A stretch of DNA of 64,000 nt from Anarhynchus alexandrinus (lineage: Eukaryota > Chordata > Aves > Charadriiformes > Charadriidae). Under the pieces are notes generated by a model. The model searched no databases and had not been told where the DNA came from. It was given only the letters and a program-made list of their open reading frames with translations. The stretch spans positions 75,610 through 139,609 of the forward strand of contig VUYV01000774.1 in NCBI GenBank assembly GCA_008711295.1. The letters are read 5' to 3'. The position numbers and the translations under genes are program-made. Below, one piece after another: positions 1 through 10,953 of this stretch; position 1 is the first letter of the stretch; each line of letters starts with the position of its first letter.

Positions 1-662
1 CGACGAGAAGCTCAACATGAGCCAGCAATGTGCGATCGCAGCCCAGAAGGCCAACCGCATCCTGGGCTGCATCAAAAGAAGTGTGGCCAGCAGGGCGAGG
101 GAGGTGATTCTGCCCCTCTACTCCACTCTCGTGAGACCCCACCTGGAGTACTGCATCCAGCTCTGGAGTCCCCAACATAAGAAGGACATGGACCTGCTGG
201 AGCGTGTCCAGAGGAGGGCCACGAGGATGATTCGAGGGCTGGAGCACCTCTCCTATGAGGAGAGGCTGAAAGAGTTGGGGCTGTTCAGCCTGGAGAAGAG
301 AAGGCTCCGGGGAGATCTTATTACAGCCTTCCAGTACCTGAAGGGGGCCTACAGGAGAGCTGGGGAAGGACTTTTTACTAAGGCATATAGTGATAGGACG
401 AGGGGGAATGGCTTCAAACTGGAAGAGGGCAGGTTTACATTGAACATTAGGAAGCATTTTTTGACTTTGAGGGTGGTAAGGCACTGGAAGAGGTTGCCCA
501 GAGAGGTTGTTGAGGCCCCAGCCCTGGAGGTGTTCAAGGCCAGGCTGGAAGTGGCCTTGGGCAACCTGGTCTAGTGGGTGATGTCCCTGCCTGTAGCAGG
601 GGGGTTGGAACTCGATGATCTTCAAGGTCCTTTCCAACCTAAACCATTCTATGATTCTATGA
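1..662 (+). mobile_element. CR1 LINE, 3' end (reverse transcriptase C-terminus and 3' UTR)
   Basis: The window opens inside a CR1 non-LTR retrotransposon. A reading frame open from the window's first bases to 574 encodes the C-terminal part of CR1 ORF2. It carries the family hallmarks [57 protein letters not shown] and, near the end, [24 protein letters not shown] short 3' UTR follows, ending in two copies of the octamer ATTCTATG (about 645-661), the CR1 3' terminus. No internal stop or frameshift is visible in 185 codons, so this is the youngest-looking CR1 here. The 5' side lies outside the window, so its full length is unknown. Complete ORF2 is several times longer, so what is seen cannot be mobile alone. 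Confidence 0.95.
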
Positions 663-1605
663 TAATAGTTTCAAGAATTTTGCATTGCTCCTGAGCTTGG
701 AGGAGGTGATCCTTGAATCGACGAAAGAAACCAGCTTTCTTGGGCCCCTCTTCCCTCCAGCCCTTCATCCCATGGCACCATACCAAGCAGATTCTTCAAG
801 GGGCCAAAATCAGCTCTCCTAAAGTCCAGGGTGGTCAGCCTGCTGTGCACCTTCCTCGCTGCCTCGAGGATCTCGGACTCGACCATTTCATGGTCACTGC
901 AGCCCAGGCTACCCTTGAGCTTGACACTGCCTACCAGCCCTTCTTTGTTGGTAAGGACAAGGTCCAGCATAGCTCCTCTCCTACTTGGCTCCTCTCCCAC
1001 TTGGAGAAGGAAGTTGTCAATACAATCCAAGAACCTCCTTGATTGCCTATGCCCTGCTGTGTTACCCTTCCAATAGATATCAGGGTGGTTGAAATCGCCT
1101 ATGAGGACCAGGGTCTGTGAACGCGATCACAGATTCACAGAATGGTCAGGGTTGGAAAGGACCTCTGGAGATCATCTAGTCCAACCCCCCGCCAGAGCAG
1201 GGTCACCTACAGCAAGTTGCATAGGACAGCGTCCAGGCAATGCCTGCTGTCTATAGAGGGCCCCATCCGCTCAATCTTCCTGGTCAGGTGGTCTGTAGCA
1301 GACCCCCAGTGTAATGTCCCCTGCTCCTCATTTCCCTTTAATCCTGACCCATAAGCTCTCAGTCAGATCTTCATCCATCCCCAGGCCAAGCTCCATGCAC
1401 TCCAGCTGGTTGTTGACATATAGGGCAACACTGACTCCTCGTTTCCCCTGCCTGTCTCTCCTGAAAAGCTTGTAACCTTCTATGCCAACACTCCAGTCGT
1501 AGGTGTCATCCCACCACGTTTCCATGATACCAATGAGATCATAGCCTTGGAGGCGTGCACGCATCTCTAGCTCCTCCTGTTTGTTCCCTATGCTTAGTGA
1601 CTCTC
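663..1605 (-). mobile_element. CR1 LINE, ORF2 endonuclease region, antisense, interrupted
   Basis: Read on the minus strand, this is the apurinic-type endonuclease part of CR1 ORF2. The 1600-1328 half encodes GNKQEELE, then IGIMETWWDDTYDWSVGIEGY and RRDRQGKRGVSVALYV, matching the first half of the endonuclease. The 1120-676 half encodes GDFNHPDIYWKGNTAGH, then EEPSRRGAMLDLVLTNKEG and LGCSDHEMVE (the catalytic SDH motif), then LTTLDFRRADF. The halves are contiguous in a normal element but are separated here by about 120 bases of another CR1 tail (1128-1246). Neither the 5' UTR nor the RT domain is present. The low-coordinate end abuts the octamer tail of the neighbouring sense-strand CR1, so that copy probably inserted into this one. 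Confidence 0.9.
1128..1246 (-). mobile_element. Nested CR1 3' UTR fragment inside an older CR1
   Basis: On the minus strand this piece reads as a CR1 3' UTR. It contains the typical GGTTGGACTAGATGATCTCC block and the following block about fast-annealing pyrimidines (TTTCCAACCCTGACCATTCTGTGA), ending in degenerate octamers. It interrupts the endonuclease frame of the surrounding CR1: YRPPDQED and ALYRQ are read just before it and TLVLIGDFNHPD just after. The boundaries are good to about 5-10 bases. The short length fits the strong 5' truncation usual for CR1. No clear target-site duplication is visible, as expected for CR1. Confidence 0.8.
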
Positions 1606-4600
1606 ACTTCTGCTTTTCTGTTTTTCTTTTTAAGCTGTTGCTCCAGATTGCTGGTTCCCTGAAGCCAAATAAGGGAGCCCCTCTAATGACCTCAGTATAT
1701 TTCAGGATTAGTGTTCATTTCTGAAACCTGTACATTTGATCTAAAGGTGGACCAGCTTCCTAACCTTAGAGACTTGCATCTGATTTTTGTATGACAGAGA
1801 ACTGCAACATTCTTGTCATGTACTTGTAAGAAGTGACTCTAGAAATTCTAGAACTAACTCATTTCCAGAAGAGGGTAGTGTTTTATCAGACATCCCACAG
1901 CTTTACTGCACAATGTAGCTCAGCTGGGCATGCAGCTGACTTCCAAGAGAATCCCCAATACCGATTTCACAAAATTCTGCTGATTCTACTCCTTCTGTAG
2001 CCAGGGGCTTGGACTACTTAGCATTCTCTGTTCCTTATCATTCCCCGTCCCTACTTAGCATTCCCTGTCATACCTGGTTAGTTGAAGTAGCTCCAGTAAA
2101 GGAGTTACTTTGAAATGTTTGGTAGCCATGTCTGGCTCAGATTGGCAGTCTGAGATGTATAGCTTTTTGTGCCAGTGTAATACCTGTAAGTAGTTTAAGA
2201 ATTATTCTTAAATCAATATTTGATTATGTGTTAGCATCTTTCTTTTAATCAGAGTTGTTTCACTGCAACCCATCACAACAGTTTTGGTCCTTATAATTTC
2301 AGAGAGGACAGAATGATAGATGCTTTCAAAGCAATGCTCTCATTAATCCTTGTACTACAGTCAAAATATGTCATCTTCAACCTGTTTTTTAAGCAAACCA
2401 TATTCATATTCACTAAAATTCTGTTCTTCTGAGAAGAATGCAGATTATGTTGTAAGACACATAACAGTTTCTTTCATGACAGATTCAGTTCACAGTGTGT
2501 AAATTTTTTTAAGGAAATTCATTGGGCTGGTTTGGACTTTCATCTCTAACTTCAAGGCAGCAAAAAGTTAACAGTTTTGCAACCATCTGAATAGACATTG
2601 TTTTTAAGTCTATCAGCTAGTAGGTTTTCAGTTCTGGGTCAATAAATCCATGAGCTGATGTAAAGCTTAGTATTGAAACTTGTATGCTTCCAAGAGTTCA
2701 TCCAATAGCTCACTACTACCAAAACTCTCCTCTCCATCCCCATTCCTGATCATATGATTCTTCCTTCTCATTTGCACAAGCCATGGCATGAGCAATTCTA
2801 CTCCTTAGGACTATCCACTTCCTCTTTTCCCTATGCAGAAATGGTCTGAGAGGACTATCCATACGCCTGCAACATTGTGACAGATTTTGGAAAGAATTTG
2901 TGAGATTTGGTGCAAAGAGTGGATTTGTTTTCATATTCCTCATTCCCAGAGTAGATCTGCAACTCATGCACTCATGGATGTTTTTTTCTTGTTACACATT
3001 CCAAAAACCTCTGCTTTGCTAAATGATCCATTAAAGTTAATAGAAGACCAGTACTGCTTACCAGCTGGTGAACGATTTGTCTCTGTAAAATAAGCTCTTA
3101 ATAAATCTATCAAAGGACAGAAAAAAATATCTAATTGATTGAAGTCTTCTGGATTGGCATAGAACCAAAGATACCAGAGGGGAAGGAATTGCATTTATTG
3201 TTCACTTGTTTCTATAAATGTCAACGACTGCTTCATTAATGTATTTTCAGAATAAGTATGGAGAAACAAAACCATCTGTTTTTTAAATTCAGATGAATCC
3301 ATTACGGTGAAGTTAAAAGAAACAGCTGAGCCAATCTAGTAATTGTAACTTCTGGAAAGGGGTGTCCTTGCTCCTTGCTCTGCTTCCAGCTACGCATTTC
3401 CACCCGCTCCTGGGTGGACAGCCATTCACCAGTGGTAAGCCCTTAGATCTCCTGAGTTTGTCTTATCTGAGTTCAGACTGAGGACACTTTTTTTAAAAAC
3501 ACTGTGGCTGTGCAAAGGCACATGACAGGATCATTTTAGTACTGTAGCCACATAAAGCTTTGTCCTGGATTCAGTTGCCTGGGACAGGACAGCATTCTCA
3601 GTACACTATTTCCCAAACAAGTAGGTGGAGTGGTGTGTGGATAAGTGTGGTTCTGTCACACTTACTATGTCATGATGCGAAAAGTCTTTTTTGACTCTCA
3701 GTTCCTCACTAGGGTCCCTGTTGAGTGATGTTCTGGGACAAAACACAGCCTTAATGTTATACTTGCATGGGAGACTCCTAGCTTTACCAGCATAGTAAAT
3801 AATTATTAATGTTAGAAGATAAGGAAGGAGAACCCATAATGTCATTTGGATAGATCTGGGAATAGGCTATATTGAATAATTCTCATTTACTTTTATATTT
3901 TTAATAGAATGCAAAATTTAATATTGTATAATTTTAATGTGGACAAATTCTGTACCATGTGACTGATTTTATCAGTCTCTGAAATGTTATGGCATTAAAA
4001 TTGTTATGAACAATAATAGGTAATTATAATTTATCTTTCCCACTTAATTTTTATCAAAAGGTTTATGCATATTAGGAAATATTTTAATCACAACTATTTG
4101 CAGATAAGATACTGTAATGAGATATACTGATAGATGTAAGCAAACCCATTCTGATACATTAGCATATAAAAAAAATACATCTCTGTCTCCTCAATGGAGG
4201 TAAAAACCCAGTGGTAAGAAAAAGAGTAGAATAAGTCTGGGTTAAAATTCTTACTTCCAGCACTGCATCAAGGAACAAAAGCTTGGGGCTAGAGTGTTAA
4301 GGAATTTAGAAAAAAAGAACAAGTGCAGTTCAGCCAAAGAAATAGTCCATAGCTCTAAATGTCAAAACTAGTTTTTAACAGCAGAATGTTTGAGGTTTAT
4401 TTTGAAAAAAGAGGGGGTCAAGATAACTGGAAGTAAAATTTAGTCATATTGAGCAAAGGCTTATTCTTGGGCAGAACAGGGATAACTGCGAAGTAAAGTC
4501 CAAAATCAAGGCAAAGACATCTAGAGCAGAATTGTTGATGACAAAGGCAAGGAAGTTTAAACTCTGTCATCTGTGCCATTGGCCTTATTTTTGTGCAGTC

Positions 4601-7600
4601 TGGGGAACTAGGTGGAAGCATCTTCCCCTCAGCACTTCAGTTACGGGGTTTGAAGCATTCCAAGACAAGGTTAAATTTCCAGACAGATGAAACAAATTAA
4701 CGGAAGTGATATTAAACATAGATTAAATGTACTTGCTCTCAGTTGACATGATGTTCATGTACCCTATCTCATTTCTTTATGGATCTTAGTGGCTCTTGGA
4801 TCTCATCTGGGTAAGTGAGCTATTAGGTGCTTACCTTGTTATTTCAAATACACACTTATGACATTGAAAGATTATTTGTAGTATGTGTGAAACATTGTTT
4901 GAGTCAGTTGTTGCATATTTAGCATTATATCAATTTATGAGTTTTAGAATAAGCTAACTTCTCAAAAATGTATTGTGTTTCTGCAAGTGTAGTAAACTGA
5001 ATTGGCTCTCAATGGAGTCAGATGAGCCCCAGAGCTGAGAACAGGTAGTACATAAATGTGTGTCTGACTGTGTGGGATAAAAATGAGGAATGAGATCTGT
5101 GTATTTCACCCAGATAAGACAAAGCCTTCCTTTCTGTTTCATCCATGAGCTGTGAGGGGCTTCTGCCTTTGCATCTTGTTTTTCCCACATTAACATGTGG
5201 GGCCTTAGTCAAGGGATGCCCTTATTCTGAGTGCAGCATGTTAACCCTTATACTCAGTTTCTTCTTTAAAATACTCCTGGAGTTCAAGATTTAATCTTGT
5301 CTTGAAATGAAAACTTACTTTCCTCCTTTTTCAGGACATAACTGTCTGATCAAAATGAGCAAATATCTTTTTGCTAGTCCTGCTGTTCTCTCTTGTTCTT
5401 GACTGGCCAGTGAACAACTCCTTTTCTCTCCGTGACTTATTGTGCATGTTTTATGGTGAAGTGTGCTCTACAGTGGGTTTTATATTTTATTACCATACCT
5501 GTATAGGAACAAACACGATGGAAACATCTACGCATGACAGATCTGTGTAATCTGCTACTGTTCCTTGACTACACGTAACAATGATGGACCTCTTTGGAGT
5601 GATAGTGAGTGTGGTGTGATTGATTCCTGAACTTCCCTAAAGAATAATGTAATAAAAGGGAAGTAACCAACTGTTCCCCATACAAAAATGAGCTTTATGT
5701 GGGCTGTTCTGACTTGTTTCTTCAAATACTATTCTGATACAAGGTTTCCTGAGGAGTTTTCATTTGGAGTGTGGCAAGTGGTTTGCTGATGCACAATGGC
5801 CAGCAAAATTAACCTGATGATCTGACTGTGTTGAATGACATGCCAGTTCAGAGATCGAAAAGTGTGCCTTTTTATGTTAAGGATGTTGCACTTCATTACA
5901 GACCAATGAGTAAATGAAATTATTGTGATTACAGCATCAGAAAATGTCTTTGAAACTGAATTGAAAATTGATCCTAAACTTGCTGTTGAAATAATTTTTT
6001 TTTCATTTTTCCATTTTTTATTTTTCAAAATTCCGTGTGTGACTCTTCAAAATAGTGATGAATTTGTTCTGATCACTGTCAAAATCTCAGTTTCCTGATC
6101 ATTAGAATCACTAGATGAAGTTTACTGTGTCTCATTTGAATTAATCCAGTTTTGTTCTTCAGCAAACATTTGTCATTAATATCAGAGTTTTTTTACCTAA
6201 GAACCAATGAAAATACATTGTTTTTTATTATCATTTTACAAAAGGTAAGCAAGTAGAACTTTTCTTGTGTTCAACAGCTATCTAGAGAAAAAATATTTAA
6301 ATTATTGACACACTATAATGAAATACAAATATACCACTTTGCTAGCTATAGTTTTTCTAGTTATCATTTTGGAGTTCCAACATCAGTCATTTAATACCAT
6401 GCTCCAATGACTGTCATCATTACCATATTTTTCTATCCTTGACCTTTTATTGATTTGATTGACTTTAATTAGTCAGCAAGAGCTAAACGTTTTACAAGTT
6501 TGCAGTTTTGTAGATGAAGCAGATGAGTTCTTTTGGAATACCAACATGTTCCAAAAAGCCAGCTGCTTAAATTCAGCATCTTCTCCAGTTGATGCTCATG
6601 GTGGTCCATCCTCCATGTCATATGTACTGTCCCTGTGTACTTACATTGTATAGAATATTAAGAAACATACACACGTCCCGCTTACAGTCATTCTAGTGGG
6701 AAAAATTACAAACTACTAACGATTGTACTTCTCAGGAATGTATCCTCAGCTGACACTAGGGTATGACGTAATTAATTTTTTGTGATTTGTGTATGTTTCT
6801 TTTATGATTAATAATTAAAAGCATGGCTTTTAAAATGCTGTTTTAATTGACTCTGATATGCTTCTTTACATGTATGTTGTTATGAAATCTAAGAATGCTC
6901 AAGCCCTGTGAGAGTCTAAAATATATGTGAACTAAGAGAGAAATATATATTTTATTTAAAACTTAAAAAAAAACCCTAATATGACACATGCAAATCAAGT
7001 GTATTACTATTGCTTTTGACTGCAGTACATTTTTAGTCTCTATTTCAAAGATATTATGAGAATTTTTTAGCTGAAACTGTGATTAGGAACTATTTCCATT
7101 AGACACATGATACATTTCTCAACACAGGGAAAAGATAATCATCAGGTTTTTGAATCATTTAGGTATGGTGGGAACAGTTGCCCCCATGATAACCCTGTCT
7201 ACATTCAGAGAAGGTACACTGCTGTATTCCCTAATTCATGCCTATTTATATTCATGAATTTTCCCCCAGTGCTGGGGGAAAAGAAAGAAGTTTATGCATG
7301 ATACTTTCCAGTGAGACAGAGTGCACCAGACTTTAAGTCTGTTCAAGCTAGGCTGAGAATGAGCGAAAGAACTCTCCAAGACTAAGGAGAGTGTTGTATT
7401 TAAGCCTGAGTGATATGGCCCTTGATATATGTTTAAGCAACACATATCCATTGCAGTCCAAATGGTTATATGAGTTACTACAGTCATTACTAGAACAAGA
7501 GATTCCCAAACTGTACTTTGTGCTGCACTCACAAATCCTGTTCTATCAGGAACTTGTACACCACTGGACAATCCAGCAATGATCATACCATAATTTTAGT

Positions 7601-9921
7601 TTCTAGGACTGCTCTTATTAATATAACAGAGCAAAGTGGCTATAATGCAGGTGAGAGTTTGGGACTCCAAAAAAACATGACTACTTTTTCTTTCATTTTC
7701 AAAACATTACAGAAAGGAAGAAGAGAATTAAGGCCTGTCTTTAGCTGTCTGTGTCAGTATGACAAAGGCTCAGTTTAGAATTTCAGACCTCATTGTTCAC
7801 AACCCACTAGAGCACCTAAAGAATTATTTTAATGCATATCAGACTACTTCATATGGAGATGAAGTCCTCCATATCTATTAATTAATTTTCAGGGAATCAC
7901 GTGGGTAAAATACATGCTAAGTTATAGTATATGATTATTCTCCTCACAAAATACACAGAAGAGTTCACTGAGAGTGAAATTTAGAAATGCCAATCTTTCA
8001 TGTCACATGTAAAGAAAGAAGCCTTTATTTTGTTCTTTTTGCTGAGAGAACTGAAGATTATGTTCACAGAATTAGTTATTAAAATAAAATAAAGAAGATT
8101 CAACTTTTTTTTTTAGAGCATCTTCTCTAATATACTTTCAAAATCAAAGTTGAGCTGCAGTATTTTGATATTTTGATACAGTCTGGAAAAAGTCAGTGTA
8201 GAAACTAACTTTCAAATACCTCAATTTGATTTTTTATGTACTATTTGTTCTTTACAGAAAGTGCTGATAAGCAAAGCAGTTAAGCATAGATGTGGTATAT
8301 TGCTGTGTATATATGTATATACAAGAAATAGCATATGTTTTAAAATGTGTTCATGTAATATTGCATAACTCAACTCTCTAAGCTATTACAGTATTAACTT
8401 TTGTATAGCAATTAACTTTTCCTTGAATTTACCTGTTAATATTTATCACATAACAGTACTGCCCTAAAACTATTACTTGTAAATGTCCTAATTTTCAACA
8501 TTGTTTGAAAACAAGAAACTGCACTCCACTTTTTTCATACTTACTAAACAAAAGGGGGAAAAGTAGTAACTGATGTGCTTTTTGCTGTAATGTCACTTGA
8601 ACTGGCACTCATAAGAAGTATAAATAAACTAGCATTAAATCTGTAATCTGAACACTAACGCTGTGTTCAGTGTCCTTTTTTTTGCAAATGAAATTTCATG
8701 AAATAATTTCATACTGATGTTTGTGCCTTATAGTGCTTCTAGGGTTTATCAGAATAATGAATAAAGATCAGGCAGGGTTAGACCTTTGTGAGGAAATCTC
8801 CAAATATCCTTAAATGTTATAGCAAGGAGTGATGGTTACTCAACAGGTGGTGCTCTTTTCTTTCAGTTGGTATTCAGTCGGTGCCACAACAGTACACTTG
8901 TTCTTTTCTCAAACAAAGCCAAGGTCCTGGTTAAACCCAATCAGAAAATGGAAGGTGTGTTCTGANGAAAACTTCCCACTCATAGCCAAAAAGGAACCCA
9001 TCGGGGAGCTAGTGAATTAAGTACTTGATTTCTTTGAGATACTGTACATTTGAGATACTGCAACATTTAGTGTATAAATTTACATTGTGAGTGTATTTTT
9101 CCAATTTCTCATTGACTTACAGGGCATAATGTTAAAAACAGTGTGTCTGTAGTCTTTTCTGATTTCCTTACAGGTCCTATAATTGATACATTTGGATTCA
9201 ACATTTGAAGTAAAATAGTATTCAACTTAGAAGTGTTACATGTCTGTACAGTACAGATTTGAAACAAAATTTGAAAATAAATGGAATTTTAAAAACTAAG
9301 CCAATTTATACAGGAATTTAGACTGTAGAAACTGATATTTAGCCATGTAAGGAATTTTATAGTGCAAAAGATAGGTATTAATATATTAAGATATCTCATT
9401 GATTTTCTTTCACCATTGGATGTTGGGCTCATTGGATCACTATCTTGAACTTCAGTACTGAATTTCCACTCAAGCCCTAGAGTAGGTGTCAAAAATTACC
9501 TCTGTGGAGCTTGCCCTCAGTGATCACCTAAAGTCCAGATATCCTATTGACAAATAATGAAATCAGTGTTACTTTTGGAAAGAGAACCACCAACCTTATT
9601 TGCAGTTTTCTCTGTCCAAATACTTTCTGGATGTATTATTCTTTGTGTATAGATGTCTATTAAGTGTAACATGTGGCCTTTAATTTTTTCTCTCAGTAAT
9701 TGCCTACATTTCTTAATTAAAAAAAGACAATTGAACTGTAAGTCAAAAATGACATTTCTTTTCTAGACTGACTCTTTCAAATTCACTTTTTGGGAGCAGT
9801 GTGCATCACATTATCTTATACTGAGGCATCTCAAAATTGGATCTTCAAATCTAAACTCTCTTTGTACTGTGAAGACAGACCTCTCCACTTGATAATTCAT
9901 CTTGTAAGACAGTTATCTAAG
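1606..9921. other. Unassigned AT-rich flank
   Basis: No gene, RNA gene or recognisable young repeat was found here. Reading frames are short, lack family motifs and look like chance frames in AT-rich DNA. The stretch contains one strong hairpin-forming inverted repeat (7259-7282), short A and T runs, and a single ambiguous base (N) at 8966. Old, eroded repeats below my ability to recognise by eye are likely. Confidence 0.6.
7259..7282. repeat. Perfect 11-bp inverted repeat with 2-base spacer
   Basis: The left arm TTTTCCCCCAG (7259-7269) and right arm CTGGGGGAAAA (7272-7282) are exact reverse complements separated by TG. The GC-rich core of five C/G pairs stands out against the AT-rich surroundings. 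It could form a tight hairpin or cruciform. It is not next to a gene and no function is assigned. Confidence 0.9.
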
Positions 9922-9926
9922 ACAAG
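9922..9926. repeat. Target-site duplication ACAAG, left copy of solo LTR
   Basis: The five bases ACAAG lie directly before the TGTCATG terminus of the LTR and recur directly after its other end at 10949-10953. A 5-bp duplication is the size made by several endogenous retrovirus classes, including ERVL-like ones. Confidence 0.8.
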
Positions 9927-10948
9927 TGTCATGCCCCACTAACAAGAGAAGGGGGGAAGTGACTCAGATTCGCACATCCCCAATGGTGTGGACTAAGGTA
10001 AGACAACTCTCAAGGTCCGTACAAAAACATTTATTAGATTCCCACAGTGATTAATATATGTCTTAACTACATCCATGATAATTGGTTAGGTATATAACAA
10101 ATTATGGCAAAGAGTAAAACAAAGTATGGCAAGTGTTAAAGTACGCCTTGCGTTTCTTCACAACAGATACACAACAAATTATACCATGAATTATAGTGAG
10201 TGGTAAGCTATGCCTTGCGTTATAGAGAAGAAAGAGAAACAGAGGGATAGAGAAAAAAGAGAGAGAGACAGAGAAAGAGAGCACCGGTCCTGGTTCCAGA
10301 GTTGATCCAGCCAATGGGGGTTTCTGGTTCATAGAAGCGCTCCTCTGTGGAACTCTGGGGGAAAAGGTCTCTCTAGAGGCACTTATTTTCCCCTTTTATG
10401 TTTGCGGTGTCAGTATGACCTGCCCTGCTGTTATGATGCTCAGGTTTCTCTCCCCCCCGCAGGTGACGTGTAGCATGATTTGGGTGGAGAGACGAGTCCT
10501 ACAGTCATGTATGTTTAGCATGATCTTGATAATCTTCATTAGCATATGCAGGGTGTGAACTTTAATATGCATTTCATGGATAATGAGGCAAAGGTCATTA
10601 TCAGACACGATGGCCCTGAAAACAGAGAAACTAACAAGCTTCACAAGTTGGGCAGAAAGCCCTGTCTTCAAAAGACTTCTACCCCCCCAAGATGCATCCT
10701 GTGCTGTCCAAGTGAGTTTTGTCTCCTGGGTCACACAAGAGATAAGCAAGTGTTAGCCTTGTCAGTTCTTTGAGCACAAGGCCTACATTGTCCAGACTCC
10801 ACATTATCCACTCCTTGGCTACAGCCTTACTTCAAAGTCCTTGTGAGTGTTTGAAACATTCCTTAGTGAGGCTCAGAGGGTCCCCTGTCTTTTCAAGGGG
10901 GATGTCTTTCCCCATCTGTTTCAAGGAATTTACAAATCATCTCTTACA
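9927..10948 (-). mobile_element. Solo endogenous-retrovirus LTR (about 1.02 kb), antisense
   Basis: The block has the canonical TG...CA ends: the minus strand begins TGTAAGAG and ends GGGCATGACA, and exact 5-bp ACAAG duplications flank it. Read on the minus strand, it has a TATA-like CATAAAAGG at 10400-10392 and an AATAAA polyadenylation signal at 10035-10030. This order gives U3 at about 10948-10400, R of about 350 bases, and U5 ending at 9927. The purine-rich GA tract (about 10224-10280) falls in R, and a run of C residues near 10450 in U3. No gag, pol or env remnant lies on either side, so this is a solo LTR left by recombination between the two LTRs of a provirus. The 5-bp duplication hints at an ERVL-type origin, but the class is not certain. 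The intact ends and duplication suggest moderate age. Confidence 0.85.
10030..10035 (-). promoter_or_regulatory. LTR polyadenylation signal AATAAA
   Basis: The minus strand reads CTAATAAATG here, about 100 bases before the LTR end. Its position between the TATA-like element and the terminal CA fits the R/U5 boundary of a retroviral LTR. It might still end antisense transcripts. Confidence 0.55.
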
Positions 10949-10953
10949 ACAAG
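10949..10953. repeat. Target-site duplication ACAAG, right copy of solo LTR
   Basis: Exact repeat of the bases at 9922-9926, directly after the CTCTTACA terminus of the LTR. Confidence 0.8.

Noticed and set aside
10396..10749. 117-codon minus-strand frame inside the solo LTR
   Set aside because: It lies in U3 of the LTR and shows no viral or cellular motif. It is most likely chance.
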